Shown here: positions 1 to 8,227 of the stretch, in pieces | Layout: each line of letters opens with the position of its first letter | Position numbering within the stretch: position 1 is the stretch's first letter | Assembly (NCBI RefSeq): GCF_009663465.1 | Contig: NZ_QXHU01000004.1 | Coordinates: forward strand, 249,656-290,853 | Direction of reading: 5' to 3' | Source: Riemerella anatipestifer | Lineage (GTDB): Bacteria; Bacteroidota; Bacteroidia; Flavobacteriales; Weeksellaceae | Length of the DNA: 41,198 nt | The notes under the pieces: model-generated | Seen by the model: only the letters and a program-made list of their open reading frames with translations | Databases searched by the model: none | Told to the model about the DNA's origin: nothing | Made by a program: the position numbers and the translations under genes

Positions 1-19
1 ATTGAACCAATAAGAAAAC

Positions 20-150
20 GCCTTTCCCCTCTAAACACACACAAAACGAGAGGAAAGGCTAAGACAGAGAGAATAGAGTATCCTCTCTGTACGCTAGAAG
101 CCCCTAACCCAAACCACCCATTCAGCTGATGAAAAAGACGGACTTCTAGC
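20..150. ncRNA. candidate structured RNA: three tandem hairpins
   Basis: Three perfect or near-perfect inverted repeats follow one another with almost no spacing. Hairpin 1 pairs 20-25 with 54-59 and 28-32 with 49-53, with a two-base bulge. Hairpin 2 pairs 64-71 with 83-90 (8 bp, 11-base loop). Hairpin 3 pairs 93-100 with 143-150 (8 bp, 42-base loop). Such a run is unlikely by chance and looks like a folded RNA or a mobile-element end. The strand cannot be decided, and no promoter was identified for it. It does not show the conserved cores of RNase P RNA or tmRNA. Confidence 0.35.
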
Positions 151-286
151 AGATATTTATGAAAACAAAACTTAGCGTATGCCAAACGCCAAATGCCCCC
201 AACGAAGATTGGCGGAACATTATTTATGATTGATGATAAAAATCTAAAGAATTTTTTATATAATACGACGCGTACGCGGGTAACTA

Positions 287-322
<36 letters not shown>

Positions 323-551
323 ACGAAATTATTTGAGATAGCCAAATAATTTTGCAACTTTTTTTCACTTTGTTGTATGTAGCTGGTATCGTGTCGCATA
401 AACTGGAGGCAAATGTATAAGCATTTTTTTAGATATGCAAATTTTTTTAGACATTAAACGCCTCATACCTATTTGTGCAACGAAATCACCACAACAATAT
501 AATTAGCTCCAAAAAACTTCAATAATATTAGAAACTTGCGTTTACATTCTG

Positions 552-559
552 TAAATTTG
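552..559 (+). promoter_or_regulatory. gltX -7 box TAAATTTG
   Basis: Exact match to the Bacteroidetes TAnnTTTG element, ending 26 bases before the gltX ATG. A TTG at 536-538 is present but only 13 bases away, closer than the usual 17-21, so the -33 element is uncertain. Confidence 0.5.
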
Positions 560-585
560 TTGCCTTAAAAAAGAATTATCAGAAT

Positions 586-2097
586 ATGGAAAAGGTACGC
601 GTTCGTTTTGCACCAAGTCCTACGGGAGCTTTACATTTGGGAGGTGTAAGAACGGCATTATACGACTATTTGTTTGCAAAACATCACGGAGGCGATTTTG
701 TCCTTAGAATAGAAGATACCGACTCTGCTAGATATGTAGAAGGTGCAGAAGAGTACATTATGGAGGCACTAGAGTGGTGTGGCATCGTCCCTGATGAAAG
801 CCCTAAACATGGTGGTCCTTATGCTCCATACCGACAGTCGGAACGAAGAGCCATCTACGACCAATATACCAACCAAATACTAAAAACAGATTATGCCTAC
901 ATCGCTTTTGATACTCCAGAAGAGCTAGACGCTATCCGAAAAGAGTTTGAAAGCAGAGGCGAAGTTTTTGCGTACAATTACAGAACTCGTGGCAGACTTA
1001 GAAATAGCATCAGCCTTCCTAAAGAAGAGGTAGAGCAACTACTTGCCGAAAATACGCCTTATGTGGTAAGGTTTAAAATGCCTGTGGACAGAATTGTAAG
1101 CCTTAAAGATATCATCAGAGGGGACTTTAGCGTAAATACCAACGACCTAGACGACAAAGTTTTAGTTAAAAATGATGGAATGCCAACCTATCATTTCGCT
1201 AATATTATTGATGACCACGAAATGAAAATTACTCACGTAATTAGGGGAGAAGAATGGTTGCCATCTATGGCGTTGCACGTACTCCTATATGAAGCTATGG
1301 GTTGGGACGCTCCAGAGTTCGCTCATTTATCATTGATATTAAAGCCTGAAGGCAAAGGTAAACTAAGTAAAAGAGATGGAGCTAAGTTTGGGTTCCCTGT
1401 TTTCCCATTAGATTTCCAAGACCCCGAAAGCGGAGAAGTTTGGAAAGGGTACAGAGAATCTGGCTATTTCCCAGAGGCGTTTATAAATATGGTAGCCCTC
1501 CTCGGCTGGACTCCAGCAGACGATAAAGAAATTTTATCTATGGAAGAGATGGTTCAGGAGTTTGACCTCTACAAAGTACACAAAGCAGGTGCTAGATTTA
1601 GTTTAGACAAAGCGAAGTGGTTCAACCATCAATATCTACAACAAAAATCTAACGACCAACTTTTGGAAGAATTAAAACAAATAGAAGGCGTTAATTCTGA
1701 ACAAATTTCTGATGAGGTACTTCTGAAAATAGTTTCTCTAATGAAAGAAAGAGCCACTTTTGTAAAGGATATCTACGAGGAAGGAAAGTTCTTTTTTGAA
1801 GCCCCTCAATCTTTTGATGAGAAAGCCGTTAAAAAAGCTTGGAAGGAAGACACTCACGGAGTAATGTCTGCTCTAACAACTGTACTAGAAGCTATTTCTT
1901 TCGATGCAGAAACCATCAAAAATGCCATTCACGATTTTGCAACAGAACATTCTTTAGGTATGGGTAAAGTAATGATGCCTTTGCGTTTGGCACTCGTTGG
2001 GGAGCTAAAAGGTCCCGATGTACCAGATTTGATGGCAATCATTGGCAAAGAAGAAAGCCTTAACAGATTAAAAAAGGCGTTGGAGGTTTTAAAGTAA
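586..2097 (+). CDS. gltX: glutamyl-tRNA synthetase
   Basis: Cytoplasmic class I aminoacyl-tRNA synthetase that attaches glutamate to tRNA-Glu. Length 503 residues is normal for bacterial GltX. The HIGH-type signature is seen as PSPTGALHLGG at residues 10-20, and the KMSKS-type loop as KGKLSKRDG at about 257-265, with the catalytic lysine in KLSKR. The C-terminal third is the helical anticodon-binding region. The ATG at 586 is the natural start because the HIGH motif begins ten residues in. It is followed after 53 bases by accA, which has its own -7 box, so the two genes are probably separate units. GltX or GlnX-type discrimination (whether tRNA-Gln is also charged) cannot be read from sequence alone. 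Confidence 0.96.
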   Translation: MEKVRVRFAPSPTGALHLGGVRTALYDYLFAKHHGGDFVLRIEDTDSARYVEGAEEYIMEALEWCGIVPDESPKHGGPYAPYRQSERRAIYDQYTNQILKTDYAYIAFDTPEELDAIRKEFESRGEVFAYNYRTRGRLRNSISLPKEEVEQLLAENTPYVVRFKMPVDRIVSLKDIIRGDFSVNTNDLDDKVLVKNDGMPTYHFANIIDDHEMKITHVIRGEEWLPSMALHVLLYEAMGWDAPEFAHLSLILKPEGKGKLSKRDGAKFGFPVFPLDFQDPESGEVWKGYRESGYFPEAFINMVALLGWTPADDKEILSMEEMVQEFDLYKVHKAGARFSLDKAKWFNHQYLQQKSNDQLLEELKQIEGVNSEQISDEVLLKIVSLMKERATFVKDIYEEGKFFFEAPQSFDEKAVKKAWKEDTHGVMSALTTVLEAISFDAETIKNAIHDFATEHSLGMGKVMMPLRLALVGELKGPDVPDLMAIIGKEESLNRLKKALEVLK

Positions 2098-2120
2098 AAT
2101 CTCTTTTATTAAAAAATTAT

Positions 2121-2128
2121 TAAATTTG
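2121..2128 (+). promoter_or_regulatory. accA -7 box TAAATTTG
   Basis: Exact TAnnTTTG match, 22 bases before the accA ATG. No clear TTG at the -33 position, which is AT-only sequence. Confidence 0.5.
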
Positions 2129-2150
2129 AACGGTAAATTATCTCATCAAT

Positions 2151-3107
2151 ATGGAATATTTAGATTTTGAAACCCCTATAAAAGAACTTATGGAGCAGTA
2201 CGAAAAGTGCTCTCTAGTAGGCGAAGAAAGTGGCGTGGATATGAAAACGGCGTGTAGCCAAATAGAAGATAAAATCAACAAGAAAAAGAAAGAGATATAC
2301 GGTAATCTTACGCCTTGGCAAAGGGTACAGTTATCTCGCCACCCTAACAGACCTTACACTTTAGACTACATCAAAGGAATTGCAGACGAAGGCAGCTTTG
2401 TAGAAATGCACGGTGATAGAAACTTCGCAGATGATACCGCGATGGTGGGTGGTTTAGCCAAAATTGAAGGACAGTCTGTAATGTTTATAGGCACTCAAAA
2501 AGGACGAACGACCAAAGAAAGACAACACAGAAGATTCGGAATGAGTAACCCTGAAGGCTACCGAAAAGCTCTTAGACTAATGAAATTGGCAGAGAAATTC
2601 AATATTCCTGTCGTTACTTTTATAGATACTCCAGGGGCTTATCCTGGTCTAGAAGCAGAAGAAAGAGGTCAAGGCGAGGCTATTGCAAGAAACATCTACG
2701 AAATGTGTCAACTTAAAACCCCTATTTTCTGCTATGTAATCGGCGAAGGTGCTAGTGGCGGGGCTTTAGGTATAGGTGTGGGTAACAAAGTTTATATGAT
2801 GGAGAACTCTTGGTACTCTGTAATTTCTCCTGAAAACTGCTCTGCTATATTGTGGAGAAACTGGGAGCATAAAGAAGAGGCAGCCTCTACTATGAAACTA
2901 ACAGCACAAGACTCTCTCAAAGAAAAAATTATAGATGGTATTATAGAAGAACCTCTAGGAGGAGCCCACTACGACCCAAGTGTAGCTTACCAAAATGTGA
3001 AAAACTCTATCTTAAATAACATCAAAGCCTTTAAGAAATTCTCGGCTAAGGAGCTAGAATCTCAAAGACAAGATAAATTTATTTCAATGGGCAGATTTAA
3101 AGGGTAA
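2151..3107 (+). CDS. accA: acetyl-CoA carboxylase carboxyltransferase subunit alpha
   Basis: Alpha half of the carboxyltransferase that moves the carboxyl group from biotin to acetyl-CoA, giving malonyl-CoA for fatty acid synthesis. It works as an alpha2beta2 complex with AccD, which is not in this window. Length 318 residues is typical. Seen: DTPGAYPG at 159-166 and the oxyanion-forming [10 protein letters not shown] at 198-207, both hallmarks of the crotonase-like carboxyltransferase fold. Residues 1-60 form the helical N-terminal domain. The gene stands alone with its own promoter and a strong terminator immediately after the stop. Confidence 0.96.
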   Translation: MEYLDFETPIKELMEQYEKCSLVGEESGVDMKTACSQIEDKINKKKKEIYGNLTPWQRVQLSRHPNRPYTLDYIKGIADEGSFVEMHGDRNFADDTAMVGGLAKIEGQSVMFIGTQKGRTTKERQHRRFGMSNPEGYRKALRLMKLAEKFNIPVVTFIDTPGAYPGLEAEERGQGEAIARNIYEMCQLKTPIFCYVIGEGASGGALGIGVGNKVYMMENSWYSVISPENCSAILWRNWEHKEEAASTMKLTAQDSLKEKIIDGIIEEPLGGAHYDPSVAYQNVKNSILNNIKAFKKFSAKELESQRQDKFISMGRFKG

Positions 3108-3108
3108 C

Positions 3109-3141
3109 AAAAAAGAGGTTGTTTTTATCAACCTCTTTTTT
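3109..3141. terminator. bidirectional intrinsic terminator between accA and the minus-strand gene
   Basis: A 13-bp perfect stem (3109-3121 with 3129-3141) with a 7-base loop and A/T runs at both outer ends, so it can end transcription from both convergent genes. Confidence 0.85.
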
Positions 3142-3149
3142 ATTTATAT

Positions 3150-3731
3150 CTAGTTCCCTAGAATCATTTCCATATCATCAGTTACCTTTTTAGAAGTGTT
3201 AAATTGAGCATTGCATATTGTAGAAGAAAACTGGTAAGTCCCTTTTTGCAATAAAGTCGCATTTCTACCTAAAGCTGGGATATTTAGTTCTAATGTCCTT
3301 CTACCATCACTAATTTTAAGGATAATTGGACATTTGGACTTATTTCTTACAGAAAAATAAGCCTCATTTTTGTTAGGTGTATCGCCTAAAAGATGGTTAA
3401 TCATATCGGCAGCTTTCTCATTTTCTGTCTTAGAAGAAGTGCCTTTAGTATTATTATTAGTCTTAGACGATGATTTTTTTTCCACTACTGGAGCAGATGC
3501 CGTCTTATTCTTGGGAGTACTTGATGTATTACCATTGAGAATATTATAAAGTTTGGCTTTAAATTTTGGGGTATCGGGGTGGTCTGGATTATACTTTATA
3601 AAATTAGCAATTACCTTAATATCATCAGAAGCCTCCACCTGTTGCGGCGTATATTTTGACTGTGCTTTAGCCAAAACACACATACCCAATAGCAGTCCCC
3701 ATACTGTTAGTACTTTAAATGTTATTTTCAT
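3150..3731 (-). CDS. small secreted protein, possibly DUF6759-like
   Basis: 193 residues. Residues 1-23 are a clear Sec signal peptide ending ...VLAKAQ, so the product is exported. A helical segment (about 30-65) is followed by a low-complexity stretch rich in Ser, Thr, Lys and Asn (about 68-105), then a C-terminal beta-rich domain (about 120-193) with the block YFSVRNKSKCPIILKISDG. That block recalls flavobacterial proteins labelled DUF6759, but this was not checked and no function is known. The ORF is convergent with accA. A minus-strand -7 box, TAGTTTTG at 3771-3764, lies 32 bases upstream of the start. Real gene: very likely; function: unknown. Confidence 0.75.
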   Translation of the reverse strand: MKITFKVLTVWGLLLGMCVLAKAQSKYTPQQVEASDDIKVIANFIKYNPDHPDTPKFKAKLYNILNGNTSSTPKNKTASAPVVEKKSSSKTNNNTKGTSSKTENEKAADMINHLLGDTPNKNEAYFSVRNKSKCPIILKISDGRRTLELNIPALGRNATLLQKGTYQFSSTICNAQFNTSKKVTDDMEMILGN

Positions 3732-3807
3732 CTCGTTTATATTTAAACACCTTACTTATTATCCAAAACTACGCAAAAACTCTATTTTTAGTTTATGTTA
3801 AAATTAT

Positions 3808-3815
3808 TATCTTTG
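3808..3815 (+). promoter_or_regulatory. tsf -7 box TATCTTTG
   Basis: Exact TAnnTTTG match. It gives a leader of roughly 55 bases before the tsf ATG. The -33 element is not clear. Confidence 0.55.
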
Positions 3816-3875
3816 CACGGGTTTATTTAGAAGCCCAAATATAGGGATTAAAAAATAACTAAAAATATTATTATT

Positions 3876-4844
3876 ATGTATTCACCAGCTGCAGCAGATG
3901 TTGCAAAACTAAGAAACACTACAGGGGCAGGAATGATGGACTGCAAAAAGGCTTTAGTAGAAGCTGAAGGAGATTTTGATAAAGCAATAGAAATCCTTAG
4001 AAAAAAAGGACAAAAGGTAGCTGCTAATAGAGCTGACAGAGAGTCTGCAGAAGGAGCTGTTATTGCTAAAGTAAATGCAGACAACACTGCAGGTGCTATC
4101 ATCGCTCTTAATTGTGAAACTGACTTCGTGGCTAAAAACGAAGACTTCGTAGCACTCGCTCACAAATTAGCTGAACAAGCAATTAACTACTCTAGCAAAG
4201 AAGAGTTTTTAGCTTCTGACTTTGGAGGAATGACCGTAGCTGATAAACTTATCGAGCAAACGGGAGTTATCGGAGAGAAAATTGAAATCGGAGCGTTTGA
4301 AACTATCAAAGGAGCTTATCTAGGAGCTTATATCCACGTAGGAAATAAAATCGCTGCTATTACAGCTCTTTCTAAAAACTTCGACCAAGCGGCAGATTTA
4401 GCTAAAGATGTATCTATGCAGGTAGCTTCTATGGGAGCTGAAACGCTTTCTTACAAAGATTTTGATCCAGCTTACATCGCTAGCGAAACTGAAGCTCGTA
4501 TTGCTGTAATACAAAAAGAAAACGAAGAGTTAGTTCGTTTAGGTAAGCCGTTAAAGAATGTACCTAAATACATCTCTTATGCACAACTTACTGAAGAAGT
4601 TCTAAAACAAGCTGAAGAAGATGCTAAAGCAGAACTAAAAGCAGAAGGCAAGCCTGAACAAATTTGGGATAAAATTATTCCTGGTAAAATCCAAAGATTC
4701 ATCAGCGATAACACAACTCTAGACCAAGAGAAAGCGTTACTAGACCAAAACTTCATTAAAGATGACAGCAAAAAAGTAGCTGAATATGTGAAGTCTTTCG
4801 GTGATGATGTAGAAATCGTAGGATTTAGAAGAGTAAGTCTTTAA
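3876..4844 (+). CDS. tsf: translation elongation factor Ts
   Basis: Cytoplasmic guanine-nucleotide exchange factor that recycles EF-Tu from GDP to GTP form. The N-terminal UBA-like domain carries the family signature TGAGMMDCKKAL (16-27); the second signature, NCETDFVAKNEDF, sits at 78-90. Length 322 residues is at the long end, with two core subdomains and a C-terminal extension as in other flavobacterial EF-Ts. In most bacteria tsf follows rpsB; here the gene upstream is a minus-strand secreted protein and tsf has its own promoter and terminator, so the usual coupling with ribosomal protein S2 is absent. Confidence 0.96.
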   Translation: MYSPAAADVAKLRNTTGAGMMDCKKALVEAEGDFDKAIEILRKKGQKVAANRADRESAEGAVIAKVNADNTAGAIIALNCETDFVAKNEDFVALAHKLAEQAINYSSKEEFLASDFGGMTVADKLIEQTGVIGEKIEIGAFETIKGAYLGAYIHVGNKIAAITALSKNFDQAADLAKDVSMQVASMGAETLSYKDFDPAYIASETEARIAVIQKENEELVRLGKPLKNVPKYISYAQLTEEVLKQAEEDAKAELKAEGKPEQIWDKIIPGKIQRFISDNTTLDQEKALLDQNFIKDDSKKVAEYVKSFGDDVEIVGFRRVSL

Positions 4845-4885
4845 TTTTATGAAGTTATAACAAAACTTCTTGATATAATAAAGTG

Positions 4886-4910
4886 AAAGCCCCTAATTTT
4901 AGGGGTTTTT
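4886..4910 (+). terminator. tsf terminator
   Basis: Stem CCCCT/AGGGG (4890-4894 with 4901-4905), extended by A-T pairs on the outside, with a 6-base loop and a T run at 4906-4910. It separates tsf from the convergent nth. Confidence 0.75.
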
Positions 4911-4934
4911 GTTTTGAATAGAGGTAAGAAAAAA

Positions 4935-5564
4935 TTATTCCTTCTTCTTTTCAAAAAGCATTTTGGTAATAAAATCTTTATCGCCTTTACCTCTAGCGGG
5001 AGAGTATTCTCTACCATAGAAAATAATTTGCAGATGTAAGCTATTCCATTTGTCTTTTGGAAAAATCTTTTTGGCGTCTTTTTCAGTTTCGGTTACATTT
5101 TTTCCAGAAGTGAGTTTCCATTGAGTCATCAGCCTATGGATATGGGTGTCCACAGGAAACGCAGGAACGCCAAAGGCTTGGCTCATCACCACTGAAGCCG
5201 TCTTGTGTCCCACACCAGGTAAGGCTTCCAACTCTTCAAAAGATTGGGGTACTACGCCTTGGTGTCGCTCTACCAACAGCTCCGCCATTGCTTTAAGGTT
5301 TTTAGCTTTGGTGTTTGATAGACCTATTTCTTTGATTAAATTTTTAATTTCATCAACTTCCAACTCTTTCATCTTGAAAGGTGTATCTGCTACGGCAAAT
5401 AGTTGGGGGGTTACTTCATTCACTTTCTTGTCGGTAGTTTGTGCCGAAAGAGCCACGGCAACCAGCAAGGTGTATGGGTCTTTGTGGTCTAGAGGGATAG
5501 GCGTCTCGGGATATAGGCGTTCTAACTCTTGTATGATGATTTCGACTCTTTGTTTTTTGGTCAT
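4935..5564 (-). CDS. nth: endonuclease III (DNA glycosylase/AP lyase) without iron-sulfur cluster cysteines
   Basis: Base-excision repair enzyme that removes oxidised pyrimidines and cuts the strand at the abasic site. The helix-hairpin-helix is LPGVGHKTASVV (about 115-126), with catalytic lysine K121 and catalytic aspartate D139 in PVDTHIHRL, matching K120 and D138 of the E. coli enzyme. Length 209 fits. Odd: the four C-terminal cysteines that hold the [4Fe-4S] cluster in classical Nth are missing; the protein contains no cysteine at all, and its tail reads FYGREYSPARGKGDKDF. It is therefore a cluster-free Nth. It is divergent from bcp across a 32-base gap, with its own -7 box TATTTTTG at 5590-5583. 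Confidence 0.92.
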   Translation of the reverse strand: MTKKQRVEIIIQELERLYPETPIPLDHKDPYTLLVAVALSAQTTDKKVNEVTPQLFAVADTPFKMKELEVDEIKNLIKEIGLSNTKAKNLKAMAELLVERHQGVVPQSFEELEALPGVGHKTASVVMSQAFGVPAFPVDTHIHRLMTQWKLTSGKNVTETEKDAKKIFPKDKWNSLHLQIIFYGREYSPARGKGDKDFITKMLFEKKKE

Positions 5565-5579
5565 TTTAAACTAAATTTG
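5549..5579 (+). promoter_or_regulatory. bcp promoter, TTTG-N19-TAAATTTG
   Basis: TTTG at 5549-5552, 19-base spacer, TAAATTTG at 5572-5579. The -33 part lies inside the first codons of nth. The nth -7 box on the other strand is at 5583-5590, so the two promoters interlock. Confidence 0.7.
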
Positions 5580-5596
5580 GGACAAAAATAAACATT

Positions 5597-6046
5597 ATGA
5601 TAAACATAGGTGGTAGCCTTCCTGCTTTTACGGTAAAAAATCAAGACGGAAAAGAGGTGAGTGCATCAGACTTTAAGGGTAAAAAATTAGTGATATTCTT
5701 TTATCCTAAAGCCAACACGCCAGGGTGCACAGCAGAGGCGTGTAATTTAAGTGAGAACTACGAGGCTCTACAAAAACAAGGCTATACTCTTTTGGGTGTG
5801 AGTGCCGATTCTGTGGAAAAACAAAAGAAATTTCACGATAAATTTAACTTTCCTTATGACCTTCTAGCCGATGAAGAAAGACAAATCATAGAGGCTTTTG
5901 GGGTATGGCAACTTAAAAAGTTTATGGGGAAGGAGTTTATGGGTATTGTTCGTACCACCTTTATTTTTGATGAAAATGGCGTGTGTACGAGGATTATAGA
6001 TAAAGTAAAAACAAAGGAGCATTCGGCTCAAATATTAGAATCTTAA
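5597..6046 (+). CDS. bcp: thioredoxin-dependent thiol peroxidase (BCP/PrxQ peroxiredoxin)
   Basis: Cytoplasmic peroxiredoxin that reduces hydrogen peroxide and organic hydroperoxides with electrons from thioredoxin. The active site is FYPKANTPGCTAEAC at 35-49: peroxidatic C44 and, five residues on, C49 as the probable resolving cysteine, the pattern of two-cysteine BCP/PrxQ enzymes. T41 and P42 match the conserved PxxxT-C environment. Length 149 is typical. Only 10 bases separate it from the following prolyl oligopeptidase gene, so they probably share a transcript. Confidence 0.94.
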   Translation: MINIGGSLPAFTVKNQDGKEVSASDFKGKKLVIFFYPKANTPGCTAEACNLSENYEALQKQGYTLLGVSADSVEKQKKFHDKFNFPYDLLADEERQIIEAFGVWQLKKFMGKEFMGIVRTTFIFDENGVCTRIIDKVKTKEHSAQILES

Positions 6047-6056
6047 ATTATTAGTT

Positions 6057-8171
6057 ATGAAGTTTAAACATTTGTATTTAGGAGTAGCTGCTGTGGCGTT
6101 GGCGTCTTGTAGCACTCAACAAAAAACCGCTAAAATGAATTATCCTGAAACTAAAAAAGTAAACCATACCGACACTTACTTTGGTACACAAGTACAAGAC
6201 CCTTACCGTTGGTTGGAGGACGACCGTGCGGAGGATACCAAAGATTGGGTAAAGAGACAAGTGGCTTTTACACAGAACTATCTAGACCAAATCACTTTCC
6301 GTAACGAAATTAAAGACCAACTGAAAGAAATCTGGAACTACGAAAAAATTTCAGCCCCTTTTAAAGAAGGCGATTATACCTATTTCTATAAAAATGATGG
6401 GCTACAAGCTCAATCGGTGTTGTATAGAAAAGATAAGAATGGCAATACAGAGGTCTTCTTAGACCCTAATCAGTTTTCTAAAGATGGGACTACCTCTTTG
6501 GCGGGTATTTCTTTTAATAAGAAGGGAAACTTAGTCGCGTATAAAATTTCGGAAGGTGGTAGCGATTGGAATAAAATCATCATTCTAGATGCCATTACTA
6601 AAAAACCAATAGACGAAACTTTAGTAGATGTTAAATTTAGTGGGATTTCTTGGCTAGGAGACGAAGGCTTTTTCTACTCTAGTTACGATAAACCAGACGG
6701 AAGTGTACTTTCGGCTAAGACCGATATGCACAAGGTGTATTTCCATAAGTTAGGGACTAAGCAGTCTCAAGACCAACTCATCATAGGGGGCGAAAATTTC
6801 AAAAGGAGATATATGAGTGCTGGCGTTTCCGAAGACCAGCGTTATCTTATCCTTTCTGCAGCTAATGCGACTAATGGCAATGAGCTTTATATTAAAGATT
6901 TAAAAAACAACACCGATTTTATCCCAGTTCAGAAAGGCTACGATTATAATACAGATGTGGTAGATACCAAAGGCGATTTTATCTATGCTCTTACGGATAA
7001 AGGTGCTCCTAATATGAGGTTGGTGAAGTTTGATATTAAGAATCCTAGTGTTTGGACAGATGTGATTCCTGAAACGGAAAATGTACTAAGAGTATCCACA
7101 GGAGGAGGCTATATCTTTGCTAATTATATGAAAGATGCCGTAACATTAGTACAGCAGATGGATTACAACGGAAAGAAAGTGAGAGATATTACTCTTCCTA
7201 GTAAAGGCACTGCAGGAGGATTCTCTGGTAAAGATTCCGAAAAAGAATTGTACTATGCTTTCACGAGCTACATTACACCCAATACCATCTACAAACTTAA
7301 TGTGGAAACGGGAGCGTCTTCGGTGTATCAAAAGCCAAAGGTTAAGTTTAACCCAGATGATTTTGTTTCGGAGCAAGTGTTCTACACTTCTAAAGATGGC
7401 ACTAAAGTTCCAATGACCATCAATTATAAGAAGGGGCTTAAGCTAGACGGTAAAAACCCTACCATTCTTTATTCTTATGGAGGGTTTAATATCAGTTTAA
7501 CGCCTTCGTTCTCTGTGGTAAATGCGGTGTGGATGGAAAACGGAGGCATCTACGCTGTGCCTAACATTAGAGGTGGGGGCGAGTATGGTAAAAAATGGCA
7601 CGATGCAGGAACCAAAATGCAAAAGAAAAATGTATTCAACGATTTTATAGCGGCTGGCGAATACTTACAATCTAAAGGTTATACTTCTCCTGAATTTATG
7701 GCACTTTCTGGGCGTTCTAACGGAGGGCTACTTGTGGGGGCTACAATGACGATGCGTCCCGACCTTGCCAAAGTGGCTTTCCCTGGGGTGGGCGTTTTGG
7801 ATATGTTGAGGTATCACACCTTTACTGCAGGAGCAGGGTGGGCGTACGATTATGGTACGGCACAAGACGACAAAGCGATGTTTGAATATCTAAAATCTTA
7901 CTCTCCTGTACACAATGTTAAGAAAGGCGTTTGCTACCCTTCTACTATGATTATTACTAGCGACCACGACGATAGGGTAGTCCCTGCACACTCATTTAAG
8001 TTTGGAGCGGAGCTGCAAGAAAAACAGACTTGCTCTAATCCAGCACTTGTTAGAATAGAAATGAATGCAGGACACGGAGCAGGACGCTCTACCGACCAAG
8101 TGATAGGCGAAAATGCCGACTTAATGAGCTTTGCTCTTTATGAGATGGGCATCAGAAGTCTTAAAAAGTAA
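6057..8171 (+). CDS. prolyl oligopeptidase family (S9A) lipoprotein
   Basis: Serine peptidase that cuts short peptides after proline. A lipoprotein signal (residues 1-18, LAS-C with lipidated C18) places it in the periplasm or on the outer membrane. Seen: an N-terminal beta-propeller (about 75-430) that filters substrates by size, then the alpha/beta hydrolase domain with GRSNGG (S554), DHDDRV (636-641, catalytic aspartate) and NAGHGAG (H673). Length 704 fits a prolyl endopeptidase plus signal. It follows bcp in the same direction after 10 bases, probably in one operon; a functional link between the two is not evident. Confidence 0.92.
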   Translation: MKFKHLYLGVAAVALASCSTQQKTAKMNYPETKKVNHTDTYFGTQVQDPYRWLEDDRAEDTKDWVKRQVAFTQNYLDQITFRNEIKDQLKEIWNYEKISAPFKEGDYTYFYKNDGLQAQSVLYRKDKNGNTEVFLDPNQFSKDGTTSLAGISFNKKGNLVAYKISEGGSDWNKIIILDAITKKPIDETLVDVKFSGISWLGDEGFFYSSYDKPDGSVLSAKTDMHKVYFHKLGTKQSQDQLIIGGENFKRRYMSAGVSEDQRYLILSAANATNGNELYIKDLKNNTDFIPVQKGYDYNTDVVDTKGDFIYALTDKGAPNMRLVKFDIKNPSVWTDVIPETENVLRVSTGGGYIFANYMKDAVTLVQQMDYNGKKVRDITLPSKGTAGGFSGKDSEKELYYAFTSYITPNTIYKLNVETGASSVYQKPKVKFNPDDFVSEQVFYTSKDGTKVPMTINYKKGLKLDGKNPTILYSYGGFNISLTPSFSVVNAVWMENGGIYAVPNIRGGGEYGKKWHDAGTKMQKKNVFNDFIAAGEYLQSKGYTSPEFMALSGRSNGGLLVGATMTMRPDLAKVAFPGVGVLDMLRYHTFTAGAGWAYDYGTAQDDKAMFEYLKSYSPVHNVKKGVCYPSTMIITSDHDDRVVPAHSFKFGAELQEKQTCSNPALVRIEMNAGHGAGRSTDQVIGENADLMSFALYEMGIRSLKK

Positions 8172-8194
8172 GGTGTAATACATGCTTTCAAAAT

Positions 8195-8227
8195 AAAAAT
8201 CCAACACGATAAGAGTGTTGGATTTTT
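8195..8227. terminator. bidirectional terminator after the S9 peptidase gene
   Basis: 13-bp perfect stem (8195-8207 with 8215-8227), 7-base loop, T run continuing to 8228 on the plus strand and an A run on the other flank. Serves the convergent genes on both sides; its right arm touches the stop codon of the minus-strand hydrolase. Confidence 0.85.
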
